A stretch of DNA of 64,000 nucleotides from DATBLE01 sp963719325 (GTDB lineage Bacteria > Actinomycetota > Thermoleophilia > Gaiellales > Gaiellaceae). The stretch is taken from NCBI GenBank assembly GCA_963719325.1, contig CAVRBW010000002.1, positions 1 to 64,000 on the forward strand. The letters run 5' to 3'. Under the pieces are notes generated by a model. It was not told where the DNA came from and did no database searches. It worked only from the letters and a program-made list of their open reading frames with translations. Made by a program: the position numbers and the translations under genes. Position 1 is the first letter of the stretch. Every line of letters starts with the position of its first letter. Of this stretch, positions 56,920-64,000 are shown in pieces.

Positions 56920-57788
56920 GCCGCCGGAAGTCTGACGACTTCCGGCGGGTGACTGTCCTCGCGGTCTGCGCGAGTGTGCCGCGCCCGCCATGTCGGTCGC
57001 GGCGACGTAAGACCTACTGGGCTTTCGTCTCTTCGCGCTGCTCCGCTTCGCGCCCGCTCGCGCGGCGCGAGATCGAAGTACCAGAAGTCGCGGCCGGTGA
57101 CGGCCAGGGCGACGTTGTAGACCGGGACGCGACCGACGTAGCCCTCGAACGTCCCCGCGTGGGCATGCCCGTGCAGGACGATGTCCGGGCAATGGTCCGC
57201 GATCGGGCCGGCGAGCCGATGGCTCCCCAGGAAGGGCCAGATCCCGCGCGGCTCCCCTTCGAGCGTGGTCGTGGTCGGCGAGTAGTGGAGGAGCACGATC
57301 CGCAGGTCGCAGCCCTCGATCTCCCCCAGGCCACGCTCGAGCGCCTCGACGTCCGCGGTCGTCTCGGCGTAGACCTGGCGAAGCAGCGGCTCGCCGAAGT
57401 CGGGCAGCACGTAGTCCGGGAACCCGCCGACGAACCCTTTCAGGCCGACCACACCGACCTTCGTGCCTCGCACGTCGAAGCGAGCCGACTCGCGCTCGAG
57501 GATGTGGACGCCCGCACCGCCGAGAACATCGACCACCTCCGGCGCACGGTTCAGGTGCCAGTCGTGGTTGCCGAGCACCGCGCAGACCGGGACGTCGAGC
57601 CCACGGCAGACCTCGGCCAAGACGGCGACCTCGTCCGGATCGCCGCAGGTGGTGAGGTCGCCGGCCAGGAGCACGAGGTCGGTGCCGCGCTCGAGCTCCG
57701 CGAACGCCTTCGTTACCCGGGCACGCTCCGGCTCCGAGGCGTGGATGTCCCCCGCCGCCGCCACTCTGATTGGACGCCCGTTCCGCAC
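56694..57788 (-). CDS. metallophosphoesterase with abnormal C-terminal extension
   Basis: 364 codons, of which about 1-245 form a calcineurin-like phosphoesterase: AAAGDIHASEPERARV, LLAGDLTTCGDPDEV, VLGNHDWHLNRAP, VLLHYSPTTTT and VLHGHAHAGTF. The fold ends near DFWYFDLAP. After residue 250 the frame reads through palindrome block J and then antisense to yjbQ to 56694; this part is Arg/Ser-rich and has no homology look. The native stop seems to have been lost at the repeat. GTG start at 57788, 31 bases from a divergent gene. Confidence 0.75.
   Translation of the reverse strand: MRNGRPIRVAAAGDIHASEPERARVTKAFAELERGTDLVLLAGDLTTCGDPDEVAVLAEVCRGLDVPVCAVLGNHDWHLNRAPEVVDVLGGAGVHILERESARFDVRGTKVGVVGLKGFVGGFPDYVLPDFGEPLLRQVYAETTADVEALERGLGEIEGCDLRIVLLHYSPTTTTLEGEPRGIWPFLGSHRLAGPIADHCPDIVLHGHAHAGTFEGYVGRVPVYNVALAVTGRDFWYFDLAPRERARSGAARRDESPVGLTSPRPTWRARHTRADREDSHPPEVVRLPAAQFPTTWTSQRRSRSRSSSRKSTRCQVPSISSPSRIGIDSPAVPSSIAMQCECPLPKSTSSGQMFSVRRSQSSWA
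56921..56948 (+). terminator. perfect 12-bp hairpin after yjbQ
   Basis: CCGCCGGAAGTC, loop TGAC, GACTTCCGGCGG, starting one base after the stop codon. No T run follows. Confidence 0.75.
56978..57003. repeat. palindrome block J of the bipartite element (single half)
   Basis: GCCGCGCCCGCC ATGT CGGTCGCGGC, the first half of the element without the G-rich hairpin. It lies at the 3' end of the phosphoesterase gene. Confidence 0.7.
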
Positions 57789-57819
57789 ATGCCGAGGATT
57801 CCCAACTGCGTGCGGTTAC

Positions 57820-58413
57820 ATGCCATTCCGCGCCGGGTACGAAGGCTTCGTGCCCGCCCACGACAACGATCTCAACGGGATGGTGCCGACGCTCAAGCGC
57901 GCTGCGGCCGCACTCCGCGACGCCGAGATCCCCTTCCTGGTCGCAGGCGGCGTGGCGTCGTGGGTCCGCGGCGGTCCGGCGACCGACCATGACCTCGACC
58001 TGATCGTCAAGCCGGAGGACGCCGAGCGCGCGCTCGGCGTCCTGGTCGAGACCGGCATGCAACCCGAGCGACCGCCGGAGGAGTGGCTGGTCAAGGCCTT
58101 CGACGGAGACGTGATGGTCGACCTCATCTTCGCGCCCGCCGGCCTCGCGGTGACCGACGCGGTCATCGCACGAGGCGAGGAGCGCGAGGTCGACGCGATG
58201 ACCATGCGCGTGATGCGGCCCGAGGATCTCCTGGTGACGAAGCTGATGGCGATGACCGAGCACACGATCAACTACCGCAGCTGCCTCGAGATCGCGCGCT
58301 CGCTCCGCGAGCAGATCGACTGGGACGACGTCCGGCGGAGAACCGCAGGCTCGCCCTTCGGCCGGGCCTTCTTCGTGATCGCGGAGGGTCTCGAGGTGAT
58401 CGAGCCGGCCTGA
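57820..58413 (+). CDS. nucleotidyltransferase-like protein
   Basis: 197 residues. FLVAGGVASWVRGGPATDHD with DLDLIVKPEDAERAL is the GG...D-x-D core of the nucleotidyltransferase fold; a third acid may be in VMVDLIFAP. The rest is helical (EDLLVTKLMAMTEHTINYRS; EIARSLREQIDWDDVRRRTA). Similar proteins act as antitoxin/toxin transferases or unknown enzymes. ATG at 57820, divergent from the phosphoesterase gene with only 31 bases between starts. Confidence 0.8.
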   Translation: MPFRAGYEGFVPAHDNDLNGMVPTLKRAAAALRDAEIPFLVAGGVASWVRGGPATDHDLDLIVKPEDAERALGVLVETGMQPERPPEEWLVKAFDGDVMVDLIFAPAGLAVTDAVIARGEEREVDAMTMRVMRPEDLLVTKLMAMTEHTINYRSCLEIARSLREQIDWDDVRRRTAGSPFGRAFFVIAEGLEVIEPA

Positions 58414-58416
58414 GAG

Positions 58417-59454
58417 CTAGGCCGCTTCGCCCAAGCCGGCGACCTCGCGCAGCATCGACAGCGTTTCGAGCGCGTTCGCCTCGATCTGGCGCACTCGCTC
58501 GCGGGTCAGCCCGAGCTCCTTGCCGATCGCCTCGAGCGACATCGGCTCCCGGGCGCCCTCGAGCCCGTAGCGAAGGACGAGCACGAGCCGCTCCCGGTCG
58601 GGGAGCTCGCCCAGAGCCTTGCGAAGCGTCTCCTCGCGCAGGCTGATCTCGACCTCCTCGTCGGTTTGCACCTGGTCGGCGGGAAAAAGGTCGCCGTACG
58701 AAGCGGACGCGTCCTCGCCGATCGGCCGATCGAGGCTCGTGACGGCCCGCGCGGCGGCCTTCACCTCCCGAACCTGCTTGAGCGGCAGCTTCGCCGCCTT
58801 CGCGAGCTCCTGCTCGGTCGGCTGCCGGCCGAGCTTCACGACCAGCTCGCGCTCGGCGCGGGCGATCTTCTGCTCGCGCTCGACGATGTGCACCGGGATG
58901 CGAATCGTGCGCGACTTGTTCGCCACCCCCCGCTGGACGGCCTGCCGGATCCACCACGTCGCATACGTCGAGAACTTGAAGCCTCTGCGGTAGTCGAACT
59001 TCTCGACCGCGCGGATCAGCCCGATGATCCCTTCCTGGATCAGGTCGAGCAGCGACAGGCCGTGCCCCTGGTAGCGCTTGGCGATCGACACGACGAGGCG
59101 GAGGTTGGAGTTGATCATCAGGTCCTTCGCCGCCTTTTCGCCTCGCTCGATTCGCTTCGCGAGCTCGACTTCGTCCTCCGCGGTCAGGAGCCGGTACCGG
59201 CCGGCTTCGTTCAGAAAGAGCTGGAGCGCGTCGGTCGTCGCCTGGACGAGGTCGCCGTTGGCAAACGTCGCGTCGTCCTCCCGCACGCGGCCGCAGTCGT
59301 CGCTGAGCTCGATCCCCCGCTCCTCCAGCTGTTCGTACACGCGAGCCAACTCGTCTTCGTCGAGGTCGATGTCGTGGATCAGGTCGTTGAGCTGCGACAG
59401 GTTCACGCAGCCCTGCTCCTCGGCCCGATCGATTAGCGCCATCAGTCGGTCCAT
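58417..59454 (-). CDS. primary-type RNA polymerase sigma factor (RpoD/SigA-like)
   Basis: 345 residues: region 1.1-like start (MDRLMALIDRAEEQGCVNLS), region 1.2 (DALQLFLNEAGRYRLLTAED), region 2 with NLRLVVSIAKRYQGHGLSLL and EKFDYRRGFKFSTYATWWIR (-10 recognition), region 3 and region 4 with LPDRERLVLVLRYGLEG and EIGKELGLT-like IGKELGLTRERVRQIEANAL. Length is shorter than the main RpoD of many actinobacteria, so a group 2 sigma is possible. ATG at 59454. Confidence 0.93.
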   Translation of the reverse strand: MDRLMALIDRAEEQGCVNLSQLNDLIHDIDLDEDELARVYEQLEERGIELSDDCGRVREDDATFANGDLVQATTDALQLFLNEAGRYRLLTAEDEVELAKRIERGEKAAKDLMINSNLRLVVSIAKRYQGHGLSLLDLIQEGIIGLIRAVEKFDYRRGFKFSTYATWWIRQAVQRGVANKSRTIRIPVHIVEREQKIARAERELVVKLGRQPTEQELAKAAKLPLKQVREVKAAARAVTSLDRPIGEDASASYGDLFPADQVQTDEEVEISLREETLRKALGELPDRERLVLVLRYGLEGAREPMSLEAIGKELGLTRERVRQIEANALETLSMLREVAGLGEAA

Positions 59455-59497
59455 GGATCCCCTAGGGTCGGTGCCCGGTCGACCAGGACCTTAACCG

Positions 59498-60049
59498 CTA
59501 CAGCAAGCCGCAATACCTGGCCGTGTTCGGCCATGGCCAGTACCCGCGTGTCCGATAGGCACGTTCGGCCACCCACATCTGCTCCAGAGGCGTCCAGTGC
59601 TCGGCCGTTCCTTTTCGATGGAGCAGACTGCGGCCGTAAGTGGTCTGAAACTCGAGATCCATCTGCAGCCCACCGTAGTAGGGGGCGTCCGGGTCGCGCC
59701 ACGAGCCCTCGTATCGGTGGATGCAGAGCCACTCCCGCTTATGTGGCGGATTCAGCGCCTCGCGCTTGGCGACGGCGGCCCGGCGCTGCCACAGCTGGAG
59801 CACCCGGCGGCTGTGGGCGATGCTCCGCATCTGCAGAGCGAGGTTTCCGGACGGGGTGGGCTGACGGTGCATCAGGCGCTCCCAGCGCCAGGTCTCGTCC
59901 CGGTGGGTGGCGATCAAGTCGATCAGATTGACCATCGCCGCTCGTTCCGCTGCGAGGTCGCGAGCGCCGCGCTGCTGTCGCGCGCCCGCCTGAGGGACGA
60001 GAGCGACGGCGAGGGCAGCGAGCAGGGCAAGCAGGCATGCGTGTCTCAC
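59498..60049 (-). CDS. Rpf/transglycosylase-like exported protein
   Basis: 183 residues. Signal peptide (HACLLALLAALAVALVPQAG), helical linker, and a C-terminal lysozyme-like domain: EWLCIHRYEGSWRDPDAPYY (catalytic Glu), GGLQMDLEFQTTYGRSLLHR, WTPLEQMWVAERAYRTRGYW and PNTARYCGLL. This matches the resuscitation-promoting-factor-like transglycosylases of actinobacteria that cut peptidoglycan. GTG at 60049 with GGAG upstream; a longer Arg-rich start has no support. Confidence 0.9.
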   Translation of the reverse strand: MRHACLLALLAALAVALVPQAGARQQRGARDLAAERAAMVNLIDLIATHRDETWRWERLMHRQPTPSGNLALQMRSIAHSRRVLQLWQRRAAVAKREALNPPHKREWLCIHRYEGSWRDPDAPYYGGLQMDLEFQTTYGRSLLHRKGTAEHWTPLEQMWVAERAYRTRGYWPWPNTARYCGLL

Positions 60050-60197
60050 GCGCGTTCTCCTTCGTCTTGCTCGGCGACGGCAGGAAGCGACAGACAAAGA
60101 GGCGCGCACCGGGTGGCACGCGCCGCGGCCGCAGAGCCGTCTGGCTTTCCGAATCCGTCGGGGACCGTAGCAACCCGCCAGGGGTGGGCGCCAGGTA

Positions 60198-61196
60198 CTA
60201 GGTGAGCGCTTTGGCCACCCTGCTCTGGAAGCTGATGATCAGCCGCTCGCTGTCGGGGAGGAGCCTTCCGCTCTCAACCAGGCCCGCGCGGACACCTCGC
60301 TGCACCGACGCGACCAGCGCCGAGTCCTCGCGTCCAACCTGGTCGTCGAACTCGATCAGCTCGCGTGCTGTCCCGTCGTCGACGTCTGCCCCGAAGAAGT
60401 AGTCGAGGAAGCCCACCGTGCGGTCGGGCGTCTCGGGCCAGACCGGGCCGATCGAGAGATTCGCGGGCCCCGGGTAGACGTTCACCTTCAGCGCCGGCCA
60501 GACCAGGTGGAACTCGCACTGACCCTCGCCTTCCCGCGCCCGGCTGCGCTGGCTCCAGCAGGGCCCGTCGCCGTCGAGCTCGAACACGTCCGGATCGACG
60601 TCGACCAAACGACTGAAGCCCGGGTGCGCAACCGGACAGTGATAGCACTCGAGGTAGTTCTCGACCGCGATCTTCCAGTTCGCAGCGAGCTCGTAGTGGA
60701 CGCGCTCGCGGAAGACGAGACCCACCGGATCGAAGGCCAGACTCAGCCCGCCCAAGGCCTCGCGGAGCGGCGCAGCATCGGGGTCGGCGTTGACGAAGAG
60801 AAACGGTCCCCAGGTCTCCAGCCGGAGGGGAACAAGCGAGAGCCTGTCCGCCTCGAAGCCCGCTTCACGTTCGGCGCGCGGCGCCGACCGCAGTGTGCCG
60901 TCGAGCCCGTACGTCCAGGCGTGGTAGGGGCACTGGAGCGTCTCGCGCCGCCCCTCCCCGCTGGCGATCTCCGAGCCGCGGTGGCGGCACACGTTCAAGA
61001 AGGCTCGGAGCTCGCCTTCGCCGTCGCGGACGATCACGGCGGGCAGCCCGCCTGAGCTCGACGCGAAGAACGTCGAGGGCTGCGAGACCTTTGCCTCGTG
61101 TCCGACGTAGTGCCAGGACGAACGGAAGATCCGCTCCTGCTCGACGCGCAGCGTCGCCTCGTCCGTGTACCACGCCCACGGATAGGTGCCGGTCAA
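60198..61196 (-). CDS. Rieske-type ring-hydroxylating oxygenase alpha subunit
   Basis: 332 residues. Rieske [2Fe-2S] site LNVCRHRGSEIASG and LQCPYHAWTYGLDG (CxH...CxxH), then the mononuclear iron site NWKIAVENYLECYHCPVAHP with an Asp/Glu later (EFDDQVGREDSAL). Such oxygenases hydroxylate or demethylate aromatic or methylated amines; the sequence YECYHC-type and lack of an adjacent beta subunit fit the choline/carnitine or demethylase group. A reductase partner is not in the window. TTG start at 61196, overlapping no gene. Confidence 0.92.
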   Translation of the reverse strand: MTGTYPWAWYTDEATLRVEQERIFRSSWHYVGHEAKVSQPSTFFASSSGGLPAVIVRDGEGELRAFLNVCRHRGSEIASGEGRRETLQCPYHAWTYGLDGTLRSAPRAEREAGFEADRLSLVPLRLETWGPFLFVNADPDAAPLREALGGLSLAFDPVGLVFRERVHYELAANWKIAVENYLECYHCPVAHPGFSRLVDVDPDVFELDGDGPCWSQRSRAREGEGQCEFHLVWPALKVNVYPGPANLSIGPVWPETPDRTVGFLDYFFGADVDDGTARELIEFDDQVGREDSALVASVQRGVRAGLVESGRLLPDSERLIISFQSRVAKALT

Positions 61197-61240
61197 TCTG
61201 GACCCTCAAATCGGGCCGACCGAAAGCCGATGAGGAGACC

Positions 61241-62464
61241 GTGCGACGAATCGTTGTCTGTGCGGTGCTCGCCTGCGTGCTCGCCGGCCCGGCCCAGGCC
61301 GGTCGAGGGCTGCTCGTCGGGGTTGCCGACGACTCGCTGAAGTGGAACGCCAGCACGCAGGCTCAGGCCGCTCTCGGATACTCGCGTGATCTCGGGCTCG
61401 GCGCCGTCAGGGTGACGGTGCCGTGGCAAGCGGGCCAGACGCGGCTTCCGCTCGCACAGCGAGGGCCGGTCGACCGCATGATCCTTGCCACGTGGGGGCG
61501 GCGATTGCGCGTCGTCCTGTCCGTGTACGGCCGCGCCGACGATGCCCCGCAAAGCACCGCCACGCGCGGCGCGTACTGCGCGTTCGTTTCCAGCCTGCTG
61601 CGCCGCTATCCGGGCGTGAACGACGTGGTGATCTGGAACGAGCCGAACTCGGCCCGTTTCTGGCGGCCTCAGTTCGCGGCCGACGGCACGAGCCTCGCAC
61701 CGGCAGCCTACGAGGCTCTCCTCGCGCAATGCTGGGACGCCCTGCACGCCCTCCGCCCGGGAGTGAACGTGATCGCCGCCTCGTCTCCCCGCGGCAGCGA
61801 CAACCCTTCGGCGTCCTCGAATGCCTCCCACTCGCCGGTCAACTTCTATCGCAAGCTGGGCGAGGCATATCGCAGGACCGGCCGCCGTCAACCGATTCTC
61901 GACACGGTCGGACACAACCCGTATCCGCGGACAAACGCGGAGAGGCCCTGGACGCGCCACCCGGGCTCGACCATCGGCCAGGGCGACTACGACAAGCTCA
62001 TGAGCGTGCTCACGGAGGCGTTCGGCGGCACCGCCCAGCCGTTGCCAGGCGAGGGCCGCGTGAGCATCTGGTACATGGAGCAGGGCTTCCAAACCGCGGT
62101 CGACCGGTCGAAGGTGGGCTTCTACCATGGGCGCGAGACCGAGAGGCAGGTCATTCCCTCCTGGGTTGCCGGCTCTGCCGGGTTCGGCGGGCCGGCGCCC
62201 GATCAGGCGACGCAGCTCCGCGACGCCCTCGAGCTCGCCTACTGCCAACCGGCAGTCGGCGCCTTCTTCAACTTCGAGCTCGCCGACGAGGCCAGGCTCG
62301 ACGGCTGGCAATCGGGACTGCTCTGGGCGGATCTGACCCCCAAGCCCTCCTACCAGGCGTTCAAGGCGTCGGTCAGGGCGGTCGCGGCGGGACACGTCGA
62401 CTGCGCCCGCTTCGCCGCGATCGGCTTCACCGCGAACGCCAAGCGCGCGTACGTGCCCGGCTAG
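61241..62464 (+). CDS. exported glycoside hydrolase-like protein (clan A TIM barrel)
   Basis: 407 residues. Signal peptide (VCAVLACVLAGPAQAG), then a TIM barrel: LGAVRVTVPWQAG, VNDVVIWNEPNSARFW (acid/base Glu in the NEP motif), GHNPYPRTNAERPW, and VSIWYMEQGFQTAV (likely nucleophile Glu), then FFNFELADEARLDGWQSGLL. This is the clan GH-A pattern seen in GH5/GH39-like enzymes; substrate cannot be told. Near 300 bases of the C-terminal end carry no known binding module. GTG with GAGGAGA 5 bases upstream. Confidence 0.82.
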   Translation: MRRIVVCAVLACVLAGPAQAGRGLLVGVADDSLKWNASTQAQAALGYSRDLGLGAVRVTVPWQAGQTRLPLAQRGPVDRMILATWGRRLRVVLSVYGRADDAPQSTATRGAYCAFVSSLLRRYPGVNDVVIWNEPNSARFWRPQFAADGTSLAPAAYEALLAQCWDALHALRPGVNVIAASSPRGSDNPSASSNASHSPVNFYRKLGEAYRRTGRRQPILDTVGHNPYPRTNAERPWTRHPGSTIGQGDYDKLMSVLTEAFGGTAQPLPGEGRVSIWYMEQGFQTAVDRSKVGFYHGRETERQVIPSWVAGSAGFGGPAPDQATQLRDALELAYCQPAVGAFFNFELADEARLDGWQSGLLWADLTPKPSYQAFKASVRAVAAGHVDCARFAAIGFTANAKRAYVPG

Positions 62465-62484
62465 TGGTTCAGTAGCGTTCGGGC

Positions 62485-62844
62485 GTGTTCGTCCGCTCAC
62501 TCGCACAAGCGGAAGCCTTCACGACTGCCGACGGAAGCACGATCCGCGAGCTCCTCGGCCTTCCCACCGCCCCGATCCGCAATCAAAGCCTCGCCGAGGC
62601 GACCCTCGGGCCCGGCCAGGCGACCGAGCGCCACTACCACCGCGAGTCGGAGGAGATCTACTACGTCGTCGAGGGCGCCGGCGAGCTGGAGCTTGACGGC
62701 AAGCGGCGACGCGTGGTGGTCGGCGACGCGGCGCTGATCCCACCCGGTGCCTGGCACCAGATCCGAGCCGACGAGAGCGGGCCGCTGCGCTTCCTCTGCT
62801 GCTGCGCCCCGGCCTACAGGCACGAAGACACGTTCTTCGAGTAG
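62485..62844 (+). CDS. small cupin-domain protein
   Basis: 119 residues, single cupin barrel: ATERHYHRESEEIYYVVEGA (His, His, Glu) and DAALIPPGAWHQIRADESG (third His). The metal set is complete, so a dioxygenase, isomerase or ligand-binding role is possible. C-terminal LCCCAPAYRHEDTFF is unusual in having three adjacent cysteines. GTG at 62485, 20 bases after the glycosidase-like gene; likely the same transcript. Confidence 0.85.
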   Translation: MFVRSLAQAEAFTTADGSTIRELLGLPTAPIRNQSLAEATLGPGQATERHYHRESEEIYYVVEGAGELELDGKRRRVVVGDAALIPPGAWHQIRADESGPLRFLCCCAPAYRHEDTFFE

Positions 62845-62977
62845 CGCTCGTCTGTGGACAAACCGTGACGCTTTCGTCACACCCGAGTGCCAGGCACTCG
62901 TGGTGGACAAAACGTCACACATTCGTTTGACCCTGACGCCCGGCACCGTGGCTCGAGCCGGCAGGTAGCTTTCGGCC
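62845..62977. promoter_or_regulatory. leader with repeats upstream of the LLM oxidoreductase gene
   Basis: Contains two related blocks, gtggacaaaccgtgacg (62855) and gtggacaaaacgtcaca (62903), a hairpin GTGACG CTTT CGTCAC (62867-62882), and the palindrome CGAGTGCC A GGCACTCG near 62884. Looks like an operator region or short terminator; no regulator gene is next to it. Confidence 0.4.
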
Positions 62978-63751
62978 ATGCGGGTCACGATTGGCGTCCA
63001 GGTCATTCCCCAGCACGGCGACTTCGAGCCGATGAAGCGCGCCTGGGTCGAAGCGGACTCGCTCGGTGTCGACCGCATCTACAACTGGGACCACTTCTTC
63101 CCGTTGAGCGGAGACTCCACCGGAAAGCACTTCGAGTCGCTGACGATCCAGGCGGCGATGGCTGCGCTGACGAGCCACGCCGAGATCTCGTCGCTCGTGA
63201 TCTGCAACTCCTACCGCAACCCGAGCCTGCTCGCGGACATGGCGCGCACGATCGACCACATCTCCGGGGGTCGGTTCATGCTCGGGATCGGCTCCGGGTG
63301 GTTCCAGAAGGACTACGACGAATACGGCTACGAGTTCGGGACGGCGGGCAGCCGACTTCGCGACCTCGACCGCGCCTTGCCGATCATCAAGGCGCGCTGG
63401 GCCAAGCTGAACCCGCCGCCGCTTCGCCGCATTCCGATCCTGATCGGTGGCGGCGGCGAGAAGGTGACGTTGCGAATCGTCGCCGAGCACGCCGACATCT
63501 GGCATGCGTTCGGAGACCCGGCGACGATGAAGCGCAAATCGGACATCCTCGACGACTGGTGCGCGAAGGTCGGCCGCGATCCATCCGAGATCCAGCGCTC
63601 GACGACGGTCGCCAGGCTGAGCGGCGAGACGTCCGCAGCCGATTCCTATCTCGAGCTCGGCTTCACCGACTTCATCGTCAGCGTCTCGGGCCCTGACTGG
63701 GACCTCGACCCGCTGAAACGAGTTCTCGCCTGGCGAGACAGCCTGGCGTAA
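62978..63751 (+). CDS. LLM-class F420-dependent oxidoreductase
   Basis: 257 residues of the luciferase-like monooxygenase fold in its deazaflavin (F420) branch: start MRVTIGVQVIPQHGDF, SLVICNSYRNPSLLADMART, GGRFMLGIGSGWFQKDYDEY and RIPILIGGGGEKVTLRIVAE. Many actinobacteria have dozens; the substrate is usually a small hydroxy- or nitro-compound or sugar phosphate. ATG at 62978. No F420 biosynthesis gene in view, but the protein implies the host makes F420. Confidence 0.9.
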   Translation: MRVTIGVQVIPQHGDFEPMKRAWVEADSLGVDRIYNWDHFFPLSGDSTGKHFESLTIQAAMAALTSHAEISSLVICNSYRNPSLLADMARTIDHISGGRFMLGIGSGWFQKDYDEYGYEFGTAGSRLRDLDRALPIIKARWAKLNPPPLRRIPILIGGGGEKVTLRIVAEHADIWHAFGDPATMKRKSDILDDWCAKVGRDPSEIQRSTTVARLSGETSAADSYLELGFTDFIVSVSGPDWDLDPLKRVLAWRDSLA

Positions 63752-63812
63752 ACCCACCCGTTCGAGGGAGAGTGAGGGTGGCCTCGCAGGGGACCACCTC
63801 CGATGAGAGATC

Positions 63813-64000
63813 ATGGTCCGGGCGCTCCTGATAGCCGCCACGGCGCTGGCTCTTGCCCCCGCAGCCGGCGCAGGCGTCCTCGCATACCCTTCCGCCCAGA
63901 CGATCCCCGCCTCAGGACGTCTGCCCCAGGACGGGGCGGCTTCCGTATCCCTCAACGCGGCGATCGGCGAGCGGGAGGGCGCCTGGATCGTGGTCACCGG
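63813..64000 (+). CDS. exported protein, truncated at the window end
   Basis: ATG at 63813 opens a signal peptide (MVRALLIAATALALAPAAGA, then GVLAYP) and a polar start of the mature chain (SVSLNAAIGEREGAWIVVTG). Only the first 62 codons are visible, so no family can be named. Confidence 0.6.
   Translation, partial: MVRALLIAATALALAPAAGAGVLAYPSAQTIPASGRLPQDGAASVSLNAAIGEREGAWIVVT

Overview
The window is GC-rich DNA from an actinobacterium, most likely of the Thermoleophilia/Gaiella type. The placement rests on an Rpf-like muralytic protein, an F420-type LLM oxidoreductase, RelA/RuvABC/YebC neighbourhoods, many GTG/TTG starts, dense 1-8 nt stop/start overlaps, and -10 boxes of the type TANNNT. 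It is inferred from gene content; no rRNA is present.

Layout. 1-3.7 kb: three small exported proteins and a frame-broken NHL-repeat/PKD surface-protein gene. 3.7-7.6 kb (minus): a coupled cluster of a metallophosphoesterase, a fused cyclic-2,3-diphosphoglycerate synthetase/2-phosphoglycerate kinase, and class II fructose-bisphosphatase GlpX. 7.6-13.6 kb: hpt, an M23 endopeptidase and cytochrome c maturation genes (CcmI-like, CcmF, CcmE with a Cys-type haem ligand). 13.6-25.2 kb: TIM-barrel protein, adenylyl cyclase/AAA/TPR regulator, phosphohexomutase, thioesterase, RelA, RecJ. 25.5-33.8 kb: ruvCAB, yebC, a pdxT lacking its catalytic middle, membrane protein, ankyrin protein, AIR-synthase-like protein, hydrolase, aquaporin. 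34.1-38.4 kb: a five-gene 2-oxoacid:ferredoxin oxidoreductase operon with a GltD-like flavoprotein.

38.5-53.8 kb is the most notable part: a 15.3-kb genomic island in the 3' end of a CAU-anticodon tRNA gene, bounded by an exact 42-bp direct repeat (38481-38522 and 53739-53780). It carries four fluoride (crcB-type) riboswitch aptamers. They precede (i) a 46-codon stub at the tRNA end, probably an integrase remnant, (ii) two MutS-like ATPases plus a Cys-rich protein, (iii) inorganic pyrophosphatase, a Cys-rich protein, a HAD phosphatase and an MFS transporter, and (iv) a hydrogenase-related membrane complex (HyfC-E fusion, HyfF, HycE-like, HycF-G fusion, HyfB) followed by UspA and a DUF190 protein. 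The hydrogenase-like subunits lack the NiFe cysteines and the cysteines of the proximal Fe-S cluster, so this is a proton- or ion-translocating relative, not a hydrogenase. No CrcB or CLC-F fluoride exporter is visible. The island reads as a mobile fluoride-response package.

53.8-64 kb: exported protein, DHFR-family reductase, BBE-type flavoenzyme, YjbQ, phosphoesterase, nucleotidyltransferase, primary-type sigma factor, Rpf-like protein, Rieske oxygenase, glycosidase-like protein, cupin, LLM oxidoreductase and a truncated exported protein.

Several repeat families run through the chromosome part: a bipartite palindromic intergenic element (at least nine copies or half-copies), a 166-bp element with 15-bp terminal inverted repeats at the ccmF stop, and a 42-bp palindromic insert found twice in frame inside recJ.
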